Of a DNA stretch of 64,000 bases, positions 8,751-18,638 are shown piece after piece. The translations under genes and the position numbers were made by a program. The DNA is from Yoonia tamlensis (GTDB taxonomy: Bacteria; Pseudomonadota; Alphaproteobacteria; Rhodobacterales; Rhodobacteraceae). How positions within the stretch are numbered: the first letter of the stretch is position 1; the number at the start of each line of letters is the position of its first letter. The notes under the pieces are model-generated. The model was not told the origin of the DNA and did no database searches. It was given only the letters and a program-made list of their open reading frames with translations. The stretch covers positions 1,762,097 through 1,826,096 of the forward strand of contig NZ_FOYP01000001.1 of the NCBI RefSeq assembly GCF_900115105.1. Direction: 5' to 3'.

Positions 8751-9944
8751 ATGAAACGCAAATCAACCGATATTTTCATTGCAGGTGGCGGTGTCGCGGG
8801 GCTTACCGCGGCGGCCGCCTTTGGCGCGGCGGGTTTTGACGTTGTGGTCGTTGACCCGATGCCGCCCGTGACCACGCAAAACGCCAAAGACGCCGATCTG
8901 CGCACCACGGCATTTTTGCAGCCCGCGCAGCAGCTATTGGCTGCCGCAGGGCTTTGGGAACGGCTGGCCCCTTTTGCGGCCCCGTTGCAAATCATGCGCA
9001 TTGTGGATGCCGCACATGATCCGCATATCACCCGCGATTTTGATGCATCCGACATTTCCGACAAACCCTTTGGCTGGAACCTGCCCAATTGGCTTTTGCG
9101 TCGGGAAATGGTGGCGCGATTAGACGAATTGCCAAATGTTGATTTCCGCCCTGGCACAGGGTTCAAATCCATGCTCGCGCGCGACAAATCGGCGATTGTA
9201 ACCCTGACGGACGGTAGCCAGCTAGACGCACGCCTTGTGATCGGCGCAGACGGGCGCGGATCGGCTGTGCGCAATGCGGCGGGCATTGGCGTCAAAACAA
9301 GACGCTACGGGCAAAAGGCGGTGGTGTTTGCGGTCACGCATGACGCGCCGCACGACAATGTATCAACCGAAGTGCACCGCGCTGGTGGCCCGTTTACATT
9401 GGTGCCCCTGCCCGATTTTGACGGGCGGCCCTGCTCGGCCGTGGTCTGGATGGAAAGCGGGCCAGAGGCGCTGCGGCTCAGTCAATTGAATGCCGCGGAA
9501 TTTGAAGCCGCGGCATTCGACCGCTCTGCGGGAATTTACGGGCCGCTCAAACTGGCCTCACCGCGCGGGGTCTGGCCGATAATCAGCCAGATCGCGGATG
9601 AAATTACCGGCCCACGCATGGCGCTTGTCGCCGAGGCCGCGCATGTCATGCCGCCGATTGGGGCGCAGGGGCTAAACATGTCGCTGCGCGATATGGCCAG
9701 CCTTTTAGACCTCGCGACGGCATCGCCCGACACATTGGGCGACCGCACCATGCTGGACCGTTACGCACGCGCGCGCCACGGCGATATTAAATTGCGGATC
9801 GCGGGAATTGATGCGCTGAACCGCGCGTCCATTGCAGGCGGACCACTGGCGCAGGAACTTCGCGCGCAAGGCATCAAACTGCTTTACGGGCTGTCACCGG
9901 TGCGGCGCAAGCTGATGGAACTTGGGCTTGGTGCCGGCCGCTAA
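8751..9944 (+). CDS. UbiH/UbiF/VisC-type FAD monooxygenase
   Basis: A 397-residue flavoprotein hydroxylase of the ubiquinone-biosynthesis type. It has the N-terminal FAD-binding GGGVAGLTAAAAFG fold, the central GADGRGSAVR motif, and the C-terminal FAD site LVAEAAHVMPPIGAQGLNMS, in which the usual Gly-Asp or Gly-Asn is Ala-Glu. The family hydroxylates the benzoquinone ring of ubiquinone precursors at the inner face of the membrane. UbiH, UbiF, UbiI and UbiL cannot be told apart by eye. The 3' end overlaps the convergent Lrp gene by four bases. Confidence 0.88.
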   Translation: MKRKSTDIFIAGGGVAGLTAAAAFGAAGFDVVVVDPMPPVTTQNAKDADLRTTAFLQPAQQLLAAAGLWERLAPFAAPLQIMRIVDAAHDPHITRDFDASDISDKPFGWNLPNWLLRREMVARLDELPNVDFRPGTGFKSMLARDKSAIVTLTDGSQLDARLVIGADGRGSAVRNAAGIGVKTRRYGQKAVVFAVTHDAPHDNVSTEVHRAGGPFTLVPLPDFDGRPCSAVVWMESGPEALRLSQLNAAEFEAAAFDRSAGIYGPLKLASPRGVWPIISQIADEITGPRMALVAEAAHVMPPIGAQGLNMSLRDMASLLDLATASPDTLGDRTMLDRYARARHGDIKLRIAGIDALNRASIAGGPLAQELRAQGIKLLYGLSPVRRKLMELGLGAGR

Positions 9945-10389
9945 AGCGGGCCTGCCAATCGTTCTTCGGAAAGCAACACATTCGCCTCGACATTGCCGAC
10001 GCCGGGAAGTGTCATGATCCGGCGGCGCAAAACCCGTTCAAAATCCGCCAGATCGCGGGCAACCACACGCAGCCGGTAATCATAAAGCCCCAGCACATGT
10101 TCAACCGATTGCACCTCTGCAATCCCTGAAACGGCGCGCTCGAAATCCTCGAGACTGACGCGGCCCTTGGTGGCCAGCTTAATACCCAAAAACACCGTCA
10201 CGCCAAAGCCGACCTTTTGCGCGTCCAGCATCAGACGCCGCCCTGCGATCACGCCCGCATCTTGCAAGCGGCGCAGCCTGCGCCAAGTCGCAGGTTGGCT
10301 CAGGCCCAGCTTTTGGCCCAGCTGCGTTGTCGACTGATCGGCATCCGCCGCCACAGCCCGCAAAAGCGCGCGATCAATATCGTCCAGCG

Positions 10390-10393
<4 letters not shown>
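9941..10393 (-). CDS. Lrp/AsnC family regulator, second of pair
   Basis: A 150-residue Lrp/AsnC protein. The N-terminal helix-turn-helix reads DDIDRALLRAVAADAD...LGQKLGLSQPATWRRLRRLQ. The C-terminal RAM/AsnC ligand domain includes VQSVEHVLGLYDYRLRVVARD and the closing LPGVGNVEANVLL. Lrp family proteins assemble into octamers and respond to amino acids. It overlaps the upstream Lrp gene by four bases (ATGA), so the two are translationally coupled and probably made together. Their position divergent from ilvC suggests branched-chain amino-acid control, which is inference. Confidence 0.93.
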
Positions 10394-12001
<1,608 letters not shown>

Positions 12002-12020
12002 TCCGGTTCAGACTGGATTT

Positions 12021-12050
12021 AAGGGGCTGGCGGAAACGCTGGCCCCTTTT
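12021..12050 (+). terminator. Terminator after ilvC
   Basis: AAGGGGCTGGCG and CGCTGGCCCCTT pair (two G-T wobbles) around a GAAA tetraloop and are followed by T residues. Because A residues precede the stem, it could also stop the convergent aldehyde dehydrogenase transcript, whose stop codon is at 12054. Confidence 0.85.
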
Positions 12051-12053
12051 GCA

Positions 12054-13433
12054 TTACCGCCGCACAAACCGAACCACAAACTTCACCAATTTTTCGACAG
12101 TCGCCGTATAGGGCGGGAATATCAGGGGTAGCGGGATGAAGCGATTGCGCAGCAATGGGCGCATATGGCTGAATGCGTCGAACCCGTGTTTTCCATGCGC
12201 GGCCCCCATCCCTGAATTCCCGATGCCCCCAAAGGGCAGGTTTGGATGGATAAAGGGCAGGATTGTCAGGTTGACCCCAACAGACCCCGAGGTGGTCGCG
12301 GCTGTGACCTGATCGGCAAGGGATTTCCCGCCAAACACATACAGCGCCAGCGGATGCGGCGCGTCGTTGATCTGCCCCAGCACGCTGTCCAAATCATCGT
12401 AGCTGAGGATAGGTAACACAGGCCCAAAAATTTCTTCTTTCATGATCTCCATATCAGGGGCCGCACCCGTCACGATGGTTGGCATGATCCGCCGCGATTC
12501 ACGGTCGGTATCGCCGATCACCGTTGCACCCTTGGCCTTGGCATCCTCGATCAGCGCTGTGATCCTGTCCCAATGGCGGGCGTTGATGATCTTGGCCAAT
12601 GCCGCGTTGCCTGCGTACATTTTGGCGATCTGCGCGTATAGTGCTGCGACAAATTCATCATGCACATCCGCATGCACATAGGCATGGTCGGGCGCGACGC
12701 AGGTCTGCCCCGCATTGAAAAACCGCCCCCATACGATCCATTTGGCAGCCTTGGCGATATCGGCATCCGGCCCCACGATAACGGGCGATTTTCCCCCAAG
12801 CTCGAGCGTCACACTGGCCAGCGTTTTCGCGGCTGCGGCCATGACAATTTTGCCAACCGCGGGGCTGCCAGTGAAAAAGATGTGGTCGAATGGCTGCGCC
12901 AGCAATGCATTCGCGACATCCGGCCCGCCTTGCACCACAGCCACCAGTTCAGGATCGAAATTGTCGGCAATCATTTCCGCGATCAGCGTCGATGTCGCAG
13001 GCGTCATCTCGGATGGTTTGACAATCGCAGAACAGCCCGCGGCAAGCGCCGAAACCAGCGGGCCAAGCGCGAGATTAAACGGAAAATTCCACGGCGCAAT
13101 GACCAGCGCCACCCCTTTGGGCGTCGGGCGCAACCGTGCCGAAGTGCCGATCATTGTCAGGCCAGGCATGACCCGCTTGGGCCGCATCCAGCGGCTCAGA
13201 TGGCGCAGGGCATGGTTAATCTCTTGATAGACAGGCAGAATTTCTGTCAGCCGGACTTCGGCGGGATGTTTCCCAAAATCAGCCGCAAGCGCCGCGATGA
13301 TCGCATCTTCGCGCGTATGTACCGCATGCTTCAAACGGCGCAGGGTATCACGCCGCGCTGCAAGGTCAAAATGCACCCTGCGGTGGGCGACGCAAGTTTT
13401 GTGGCGTGCAAAAAGGTTTTCGATGTCAGTCAT
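12054..13433 (-). CDS. Aldehyde dehydrogenase, ALDH3/coniferyl type
   Basis: A 459-residue NAD(P)-dependent aldehyde dehydrogenase. Recognisable are APWNFPFNLALGPLVSALAAG (cofactor fold), KPSEMTP, FFTGSPAVGKIVM, the general-base Glu in VTLELGGKSP, and the catalytic Cys in FFNAGQTCVAPD. The short length and the C-terminal FPPYTATVEKLVKFVVRFVRR hydrophobic/basic tail resemble ALDH3-class fatty or coniferyl aldehyde dehydrogenases, which can associate with membranes. The aldehyde substrate is not determinable. It is divergent from the EamA gene by about 95 bases. Confidence 0.9.
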   Translation of the reverse strand: MTDIENLFARHKTCVAHRRVHFDLAARRDTLRRLKHAVHTREDAIIAALAADFGKHPAEVRLTEILPVYQEINHALRHLSRWMRPKRVMPGLTMIGTSARLRPTPKGVALVIAPWNFPFNLALGPLVSALAAGCSAIVKPSEMTPATSTLIAEMIADNFDPELVAVVQGGPDVANALLAQPFDHIFFTGSPAVGKIVMAAAAKTLASVTLELGGKSPVIVGPDADIAKAAKWIVWGRFFNAGQTCVAPDHAYVHADVHDEFVAALYAQIAKMYAGNAALAKIINARHWDRITALIEDAKAKGATVIGDTDRESRRIMPTIVTGAAPDMEIMKEEIFGPVLPILSYDDLDSVLGQINDAPHPLALYVFGGKSLADQVTAATTSGSVGVNLTILPFIHPNLPFGGIGNSGMGAAHGKHGFDAFSHMRPLLRNRFIPLPLIFPPYTATVEKLVKFVVRFVRR

Positions 13434-13527
13434 TGGTTCAGATTGTCAAAGCATGCTAAGGACGCAAGCAGAACGCCGCGTCACGCGGCGCGCACCGAGC
13501 ACCAACCATTTTTTCGCGGACACCCCT

Positions 13528-14427
13528 ATGACCACCCAGCCCAGCCTGTCAAACTGGCTTTCCATTCTTGCGCTTGGCCTGATTTGGGGCGGCACGTTTA
13601 TGGTCGTATCTATCGCCTTGCGCGGATACGGTCCGTTAACTGTCGCCTGCGCGCGCACGACATTGGGGGCCGTGGCGCTTTTGACATTGATGGGGGCGAT
13701 GCGCCGACCGCTGCCCGCATTCACCCCGAGGATGATCAAATATCTGGTCGTAATCGGGCTGCTGAACACGGCTATTCCCTTTGCCTTGCTCAGTTGGGGG
13801 CAACAATATGTGCCTTCTGCATTTGCGGGCATTTCAATGGCCGCTTTGCCACTTTTTGTGCTGCCGCTGTCACATGCGTTTACCGATGAAAAGATGGACC
13901 TGCGCAATAGTCTTGGCGTGGTGCTTGGGTTTATCGGGGCAGCGGTACTGATCGGCCCGGGGGTCTTGCGGATTGGCACCGGACTGGAACCGCTGGGGCA
14001 GATTGCCTGCGTGCTTGCGTCGTTTTCCTATGCGGTGTCCAGCATCATGACCCGCCGCTGCCCGCCCATTGACCCGATCACGCTGGCCGCACTTTTGCTG
14101 GTGGTCGGCGCCTGCGCGCTGATCCCGGCGATGTTGATCGTCGAAGGGGTGCCGCAAGTGGCGGATATGACAACGACGTTTGCGATCATTTTCCTTGGCT
14201 TCGTGCCAACAGCGCTGGCCGCATTGATCCGGGTCACGGTGATCCGGTCGGCAGGCAGCATATTCATGACGCTGGTAAACTACCAAGTTCCGGTATGGTC
14301 GATGATTTTCGGCGCGCTGATCCTAAGCGAAACCCTGCCGCTGCGATTCTTTGCGGCGCTCGGGTTAATCATGTGCGGGCTTGTAATCAGCCAGTGGAAC
14401 AGCCTGCGCAAATTGCGCAGGGCCTAG
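13528..14427 (+). CDS. EamA/DMT-family exporter
   Basis: A 299-residue inner-membrane protein with ten predicted helices arranged as two EamA repeats: the first starting [17 protein letters not shown], the second starting [19 protein letters not shown]. Members of the drug/metabolite transporter superfamily usually export amino acids, metabolites or drugs. The pattern [23 protein letters not shown] is typical of the first repeat. Substrate is unknown. The ATG at 13528 is chosen because the first membrane helix begins a few residues later; its SD is weak. The stop overlaps glmM on the other strand by four bases. Confidence 0.88.
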   Translation: MTTQPSLSNWLSILALGLIWGGTFMVVSIALRGYGPLTVACARTTLGAVALLTLMGAMRRPLPAFTPRMIKYLVVIGLLNTAIPFALLSWGQQYVPSAFAGISMAALPLFVLPLSHAFTDEKMDLRNSLGVVLGFIGAAVLIGPGVLRIGTGLEPLGQIACVLASFSYAVSSIMTRRCPPIDPITLAALLLVVGACALIPAMLIVEGVPQVADMTTTFAIIFLGFVPTALAALIRVTVIRSAGSIFMTLVNYQVPVWSMIFGALILSETLPLRFFAALGLIMCGLVISQWNSLRKLRRA

Positions 14428-15767
14428 ATCACGGCGGCGACCTCGGCGCAGATGCCGTCAACGACCTGCACCAGAAGCGCGTCATCTTCGCATTCTGCCA
14501 TCACGCGGATCAAGGGTTCCGTGCCGGATTTGCGGATCAACAAGCGACCCTTGCCTTGCAATGACGCCTCTGCCGCTGCAATCGCATCGCGCACGGATTG
14601 CGCCGCAAGCGGGTCCTGCCCTGCGCCATAGCGCACGTTCTTAAGCATCTGCGGCACGGTTTCAAAGCTTTTGCTGAGCGCGCTGGCCTTTTTGCCTGTC
14701 TCGATCATCGCGGCCAGATATTGCAGCCCCGCAAGCAGCCCGTCACCCGTGGTTGCATAATCGGTCATCACGATATGACCTGATTGTTCGCCGCCAAGAT
14801 TCCAGCCGTTCGCGCGCATTGCTTCGACCACATAGCGGTCACCAACGGCGGTGCGCGCAAGGTGTAACCCGCGCCCTTCAAGGTGGCGTTCAAGCCCGAG
14901 GTTCGACATCACTGTGGCCACCAATGTGCCACCGTTCAACCGCCCCTGATCCGCCCAACGCCCCGCCAAAAGCGCCATCAGCTGATCGCCATCCGCAACC
15001 TTGCCAGTTTCGTCGATCATCATCACGCGGTCGGCGTCACCATCCAGACAAATGCCGACATCTGCACCGGTTTCCAAGATCTTGGCAGCGGCCGCCTGCG
15101 GGCTGGTTGACCCGCAATTTTCGTTGATATTCAGACCATTGGGGGCAACCCCGACAGGGATCACCTCGGCGCCCAATTCCCACAACACTTCGGGGGCAAC
15201 GCGGTGCGCAGCCCCGTTGGCGCAGTCAATCACCACTTTTAGGCCGTCCAGACGCATCCCGCTTGGGAAGGTGGATTTGACCCGTTCCGCATAGCGGAAA
15301 CGCCCGTCATCAACACGTTTTGCGCGCCCGATATTTTCAGCCTTAGCGGGGATGATTTCGCTTTCGATGAGCGCTTCGATCTCGGCCTCGGCTGTATCGG
15401 ACAGTTTGAACCCGTCGGGGCCAAAGAATTTGATGCCATTGTCGTGGTGCGGGTTGTGGCTGGCGGAAATCATGATGCCCAGATCGGCGCGCATAGACGT
15501 GGTCAACAACCCCACGGCTGGCGTCGGCACTGGCCCCAGCAACAGCACGTTCATGCCCGTACTGGTCAGCCCTGCAGTCAGCGCGTTTTCGAACATATAG
15601 CCCGACAGCCGCGTGTCTTTGCCAATTACAACGCGGTGCCCGTTGGACCCGTCATTGCGGAAATAACGGCCCGCCGCCGCACCGATTTTCAACGCCATAT
15701 CCGCCGTCATCGGATAGATGTTTGCCTTGCCGCGCACGCCATCCGTGCCAAAGAATTTACGTGCCAT
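14424..15767 (-). CDS. glmM: Phosphoglucosamine mutase
   Basis: A 447-residue cytoplasmic mutase converting glucosamine-6-phosphate to glucosamine-1-phosphate, on the route to UDP-GlcNAc for peptidoglycan and lipid A. It starts [13 protein letters not shown]. The phosphorylated active-site Ser is Ser103 in [13 protein letters not shown], the metal-binding loop is [11 protein letters not shown], the sugar-binding region GGEQSGH, and the phosphate-binding end [12 protein letters not shown]. Full length. It is the last gene of the folB-folP-glmM run, three bases downstream of folP, an arrangement common in alphaproteobacteria. Confidence 0.97.
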   Translation of the reverse strand: MARKFFGTDGVRGKANIYPMTADMALKIGAAAGRYFRNDGSNGHRVVIGKDTRLSGYMFENALTAGLTSTGMNVLLLGPVPTPAVGLLTTSMRADLGIMISASHNPHHDNGIKFFGPDGFKLSDTAEAEIEALIESEIIPAKAENIGRAKRVDDGRFRYAERVKSTFPSGMRLDGLKVVIDCANGAAHRVAPEVLWELGAEVIPVGVAPNGLNINENCGSTSPQAAAAKILETGADVGICLDGDADRVMMIDETGKVADGDQLMALLAGRWADQGRLNGGTLVATVMSNLGLERHLEGRGLHLARTAVGDRYVVEAMRANGWNLGGEQSGHIVMTDYATTGDGLLAGLQYLAAMIETGKKASALSKSFETVPQMLKNVRYGAGQDPLAAQSVRDAIAAAEASLQGKGRLLIRKSGTEPLIRVMAECEDDALLVQVVDGICAEVAAVI

Positions 15768-15770
15768 GAT

Positions 15771-16775
15771 CTAACTGCCTTGGTTAATTGCCCATTCCAG
15801 GTCAAGCGCCTGTTTGGTTGCACTTATATCGTGAACCCGCAGCAGTTGCACCCCTTGGCGTGCGCCGTGCAGCGCCACCGCGACCGACCCCGAAGTGCGA
15901 TCCGCTGACAGATCGCCGCCAATCGTGCCGATGAATTTCTTGCGCGACGCCCCCAGCAAAATCGGGCATCCCAGCGCATGAAACAGCGACAGACCGCGCA
16001 AAAGCGCCAGATTGTGGTCCAGCGTTTTGCCAAATCCGATACCGGGATCAATCACGATCCGGTCGCGCGCGATCCCTGCGGCGGTTGCATGGGCAATGCG
16101 CTGTTCCAGATAATCATAAACATCCAGCAGCACGTCGTCATAGGCCGGATTTTGCTGCATGGTCGCGGGGTCACCTTGGGCATGCATCAGGCAAACGGGG
16201 GTGCCCGCCGTTGCGGCGACCTGCGCGGTGCCGGCGTCATAGCCAAGCGCGGAGACGTCATTCACCAGATCGGCGCCCGCCGTGATGGCGGCCTGTGCTA
16301 CGGGGGCTTTGCGCGTGTCGATCGAAATCGGGATCGGGCTTTGCGCACGAATGGCAGTGATCACCGGTAGAACGCGGGCGATTTCATCGGCAATGGGGAC
16401 AGTCTTGGCGCCGGGGCGCGTGCTTTCGCCGCCGATATCAATGATCGCGGCACCCGCCTGCACCATGGCAAGCGCATGGGCCACGGCAGCCTTTGTGGCT
16501 GCGAACTGCCCGCCATCCGAAAAACTATCGGGCGTGACATTCAAAATGCCCATCAGCTGCGGGCGATCCATCGCCATGCCCGCAATCGGGGCCCGCGGGC
16601 GCGTGAGCCGGTCCAGCACATCAGCTGGAACTGCATCCGCCGTGATCCAGCGATCCACCTGCCCCCGTGCGCGCAAGGTGACACGATCAAACCAACAGAA
16701 ACCACCCGCAAGCGGGTAAGCCCCCGCAGGCCGATCCGCGCCCCAACGCACCGCCGGCTGGTAGTAGCGGCTCAC
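15771..16775 (-). CDS. folP: Dihydropteroate synthase
   Basis: A 334-residue enzyme joining p-aminobenzoate to 6-hydroxymethyl-dihydropterin diphosphate in folate synthesis, the sulfonamide target. All family signatures are present: MGILNVTPDSFSDGG, DIGGESTRPGA, NDVSALGYD, CLMHAQGDPATMQ, IDPGIGFGKT and LGASRKKFIG. About 70 residues precede the first signature, so the N-terminal region is longer than in enteric FolP (about 280 residues); this extra part (YYQPAVRWGADRPAGAYPLAG) has no recognised function. The start overlaps the folB stop by four bases, indicating translational coupling. Confidence 0.96.
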   Translation of the reverse strand: MSRYYQPAVRWGADRPAGAYPLAGGFCWFDRVTLRARGQVDRWITADAVPADVLDRLTRPRAPIAGMAMDRPQLMGILNVTPDSFSDGGQFAATKAAVAHALAMVQAGAAIIDIGGESTRPGAKTVPIADEIARVLPVITAIRAQSPIPISIDTRKAPVAQAAITAGADLVNDVSALGYDAGTAQVAATAGTPVCLMHAQGDPATMQQNPAYDDVLLDVYDYLEQRIAHATAAGIARDRIVIDPGIGFGKTLDHNLALLRGLSLFHALGCPILLGASRKKFIGTIGGDLSADRTSGSVAVALHGARQGVQLLRVHDISATKQALDLEWAINQGS

Positions 16776-17689
16776 AACAATACCTTTGACTGCCCGTCGC
16801 TCATGCGGGTGGGCAGATCGGAATCAGGGGCTGGCGCGCCAATGACCAACAGTTCCTTTGCGGTGATTTCCTGCGCGAACCACGCAGCAAGCCGCGCGGC
16901 ATCACGGGGGCTGACCGATGGGCTTTCGACCGCATCAAGCACAATTTTTGACGGTGCCCAGATACAAATCTGGCCGTTTTTCATTGCCCAATCCAGTTCC
17001 GTGCGGGTGCCAACGACCATGCAGCGGCTGTCACGGCTGGCCAGCGCCCAAGCATTTTGTTCGATGGCGAGCAGATCAATACGGCGCTGTGCAAGCGCGT
17101 TTTGCGACTGCGGCGCAGGCACATCAGCGGGACCGACGCAGATAATCAGGGGCGCAGCGCGATCGACAAGTTGGTCGATCCACGCGCTAAAATGCGGTGA
17201 TTGCATCGTATCATTTGACAGGTAGACAACACGCGGATGCGGGGTTTCGACATGGGTCTGCCCCGCGCGCGCCACACCTTCGCGCGCACGCATGATTTCG
17301 ACACCAAGCGAAAACGGCCCGCGATCCAGCTTTTCAATGCGCACAAAGACCCGTTCGGCTTGGGGCTCCAGCAAAATCCGTTCTGCAACACGCGCGGCAA
17401 GCGTTTCAAGCAGATTGATCCGCTCTGCCTCTAGCTCGATCCCGATGGCTTCGGTGACTTTATCGTATGAAAGGATGCGGTCGACATCATCGTCAATCAC
17501 GCCCAAAGGCGAGACTTCGACGACCACGTTAAAGCGCACCCGCTGCAAATGCCCGCGTTCTTGCTGGAACGCGCCGATTTCGACCTGCACAACATAGTCA
17601 CGCAGGGAAATACGGTCACAAGGGGTTTGGCTGCTGGCCTCTGCGCGTTCGCTGGGGTGTGCAAACGCAAGCCGGATTTCATCAGTCAT
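16772..17689 (-). CDS. folB: Dihydroneopterin aldolase with C-terminal extension
   Basis: The N-terminal part (about residues 30-145) is a FolB domain: ISLRDYVVQVEIGAFQQERG, a strand pair, DRILSYDKVTEAI, and LLETLAARVAERILL with the conserved catalytic region. FolB cleaves dihydroneopterin to the hydroxymethyl pterin. A further 160 residues follow (VVYLSNDTMQSPHFSAW ... KELLVIGAPAPDSDLP) that are absent from the usual 120-residue enzyme. They do not show the folK HPPK motifs. ATG codons at 17716 and 17689 are both possible; the latter leaves a leader after the candidate -10 at 17730. It couples to folP. Confidence 0.85.
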   Translation of the reverse strand: MTDEIRLAFAHPSERAEASSQTPCDRISLRDYVVQVEIGAFQQERGHLQRVRFNVVVEVSPLGVIDDDVDRILSYDKVTEAIGIELEAERINLLETLAARVAERILLEPQAERVFVRIEKLDRGPFSLGVEIMRAREGVARAGQTHVETPHPRVVYLSNDTMQSPHFSAWIDQLVDRAAPLIICVGPADVPAPQSQNALAQRRIDLLAIEQNAWALASRDSRCMVVGTRTELDWAMKNGQICIWAPSKIVLDAVESPSVSPRDAARLAAWFAQEITAKELLVIGAPAPDSDLPTRMSDGQSKVLL

Positions 17690-17729
17690 TTGCGCGCGCG
17701 TCCCGTCTATCAGCATGTGTTGCGGATCA

Positions 17730-17756
17730 ATTATAGATCAAACGCCGTGCCGACAA
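17730..17756 (-). promoter_or_regulatory. Candidate promoter for folB-folP-glmM
   Basis: On the minus strand a perfect TATAAT (17730-17735) lies about 41 bases before the folB ATG at 17689. A poor -35, TTGTCG (17751-17756), is separated by a short 15-base spacer. The -10 match is strong but the spacing is not ideal. Confidence 0.35.
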
Positions 17757-17792
17757 CCGTTAGCCACGACACGCGCCGTGACAATGGCGACG

Positions 17793-18461
17793 TTATTTCG
17801 ACGCTGTACGCACAGGCTGGCGATAGAAATAATGCGACCCGATAGATGCAGTCCGCGGGAAACGCTGCGCCCAAGAAGGGTTAACCGCCTTTGTGTGGTA
17901 ATGCGTTGCACCGCCGGTCAATACGCGCGGCGCGCCGTCGATCAATATCCGTGCGACCTTGCCAACGCGTTCCCATGCGCGCGGTTCATTGATGACCTCG
18001 GCGCGGCCATCACAGGTATAGGTAAACTGGCAGGCGTATTGACGCCCCGTGCCTTGGTTAATCACACCGCACAGCGTGGCCGGATAATCACTGCTATCGA
18101 CGCGGTTCAAAATCACTTCTCCGACGGCAAACAAACCTTCAACAGTTTCGCCGCGCGCCTCGAAGTAGAGCGCCTCGGCGAGGCATTGCCATTGGTCGCC
18201 GCCCTGTGCTTCGGCTTGTGCGGCAAGATATTCCGCGCTGTAAATTTCGTCGGTAAGGGTTGGCACGCCACGTTCATCAGCTGGGGGCAGGCTCGTCAAC
18301 AGGCTCAGACGTGTATCGGGCACAATCGATAGCGCATCGCGCTCTTGTCCCAAAATCGCACCCAGGCGGCTTGCCAATACTTCGTCCGCAAACGCCGCAG
18401 GTGCGCCAAAGGATACAGATGCCGCAATAACCGCGGCCCAAACTGATTTCGAAAACGTCAT
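17793..18461 (-). CDS. SleB/CwlJ-type cell wall hydrolase
   Basis: A 222-residue exported protein. Residues 1-25 form a signal peptide (SVWAAVIAASVSFGAPAAFA, cleavage near ADE). The C-terminal half is the Hydrolase_2 domain, with the conserved glutamate in LAEALYFEARGE, then VGEVILNRVDS, the GTGRQYACQFTYTCDG segment and GATHYHTKAVNPSW. The family cleaves peptidoglycan (spore cortex lytic enzymes in Bacillus); in Rhodobacteraceae it is presumed to remodel the periplasmic wall. It sits between folB and the dikinase gene with gaps on both sides, so it is probably transcribed alone. Confidence 0.9.
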   Translation of the reverse strand: MTFSKSVWAAVIAASVSFGAPAAFADEVLASRLGAILGQERDALSIVPDTRLSLLTSLPPADERGVPTLTDEIYSAEYLAAQAEAQGGDQWQCLAEALYFEARGETVEGLFAVGEVILNRVDSSDYPATLCGVINQGTGRQYACQFTYTCDGRAEVINEPRAWERVGKVARILIDGAPRVLTGGATHYHTKAVNPSWAQRFPRTASIGSHYFYRQPVRTASK

Positions 18462-18638
18462 GGTGATCCATCAAAGCGACTACGCAGAAAAGCCCCACGC
18501 CAGCGTCGGTTTCTTTAGGGGAAAGAATGCAATCCGTCTACCCCTGGGTCAGGGCGCGCGCGAAAAGACGCCGCGGAAAAGCAACATTTGCCTTGATGGA
18601 CGTAATAATTGAACTATTTCAACGGGATTGCAACAACA

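Noticed and set aside
9157-9170. tRNA-like GGGTTCAAATCC
   Set aside because: It lies inside the UbiH-type coding sequence and no cloverleaf can be drawn around it.
12660-13889. Long open frame crossing the aldehyde dehydrogenase gene and the EamA start
   Set aside because: It overlaps two well-supported genes in other frames and has no recognisable features.
17200-17689. Possible FolK domain in the FolB extension
   Set aside because: The conserved HPPK residues (the GSNLG start and RxxxRxxD pattern) are absent.
18469-18600. TCCATCAA and TTGATGGA (8-bp inverted match over about 130 bases) upstream of the wall hydrolase
   Set aside because: Too short and too far apart to support a structure.
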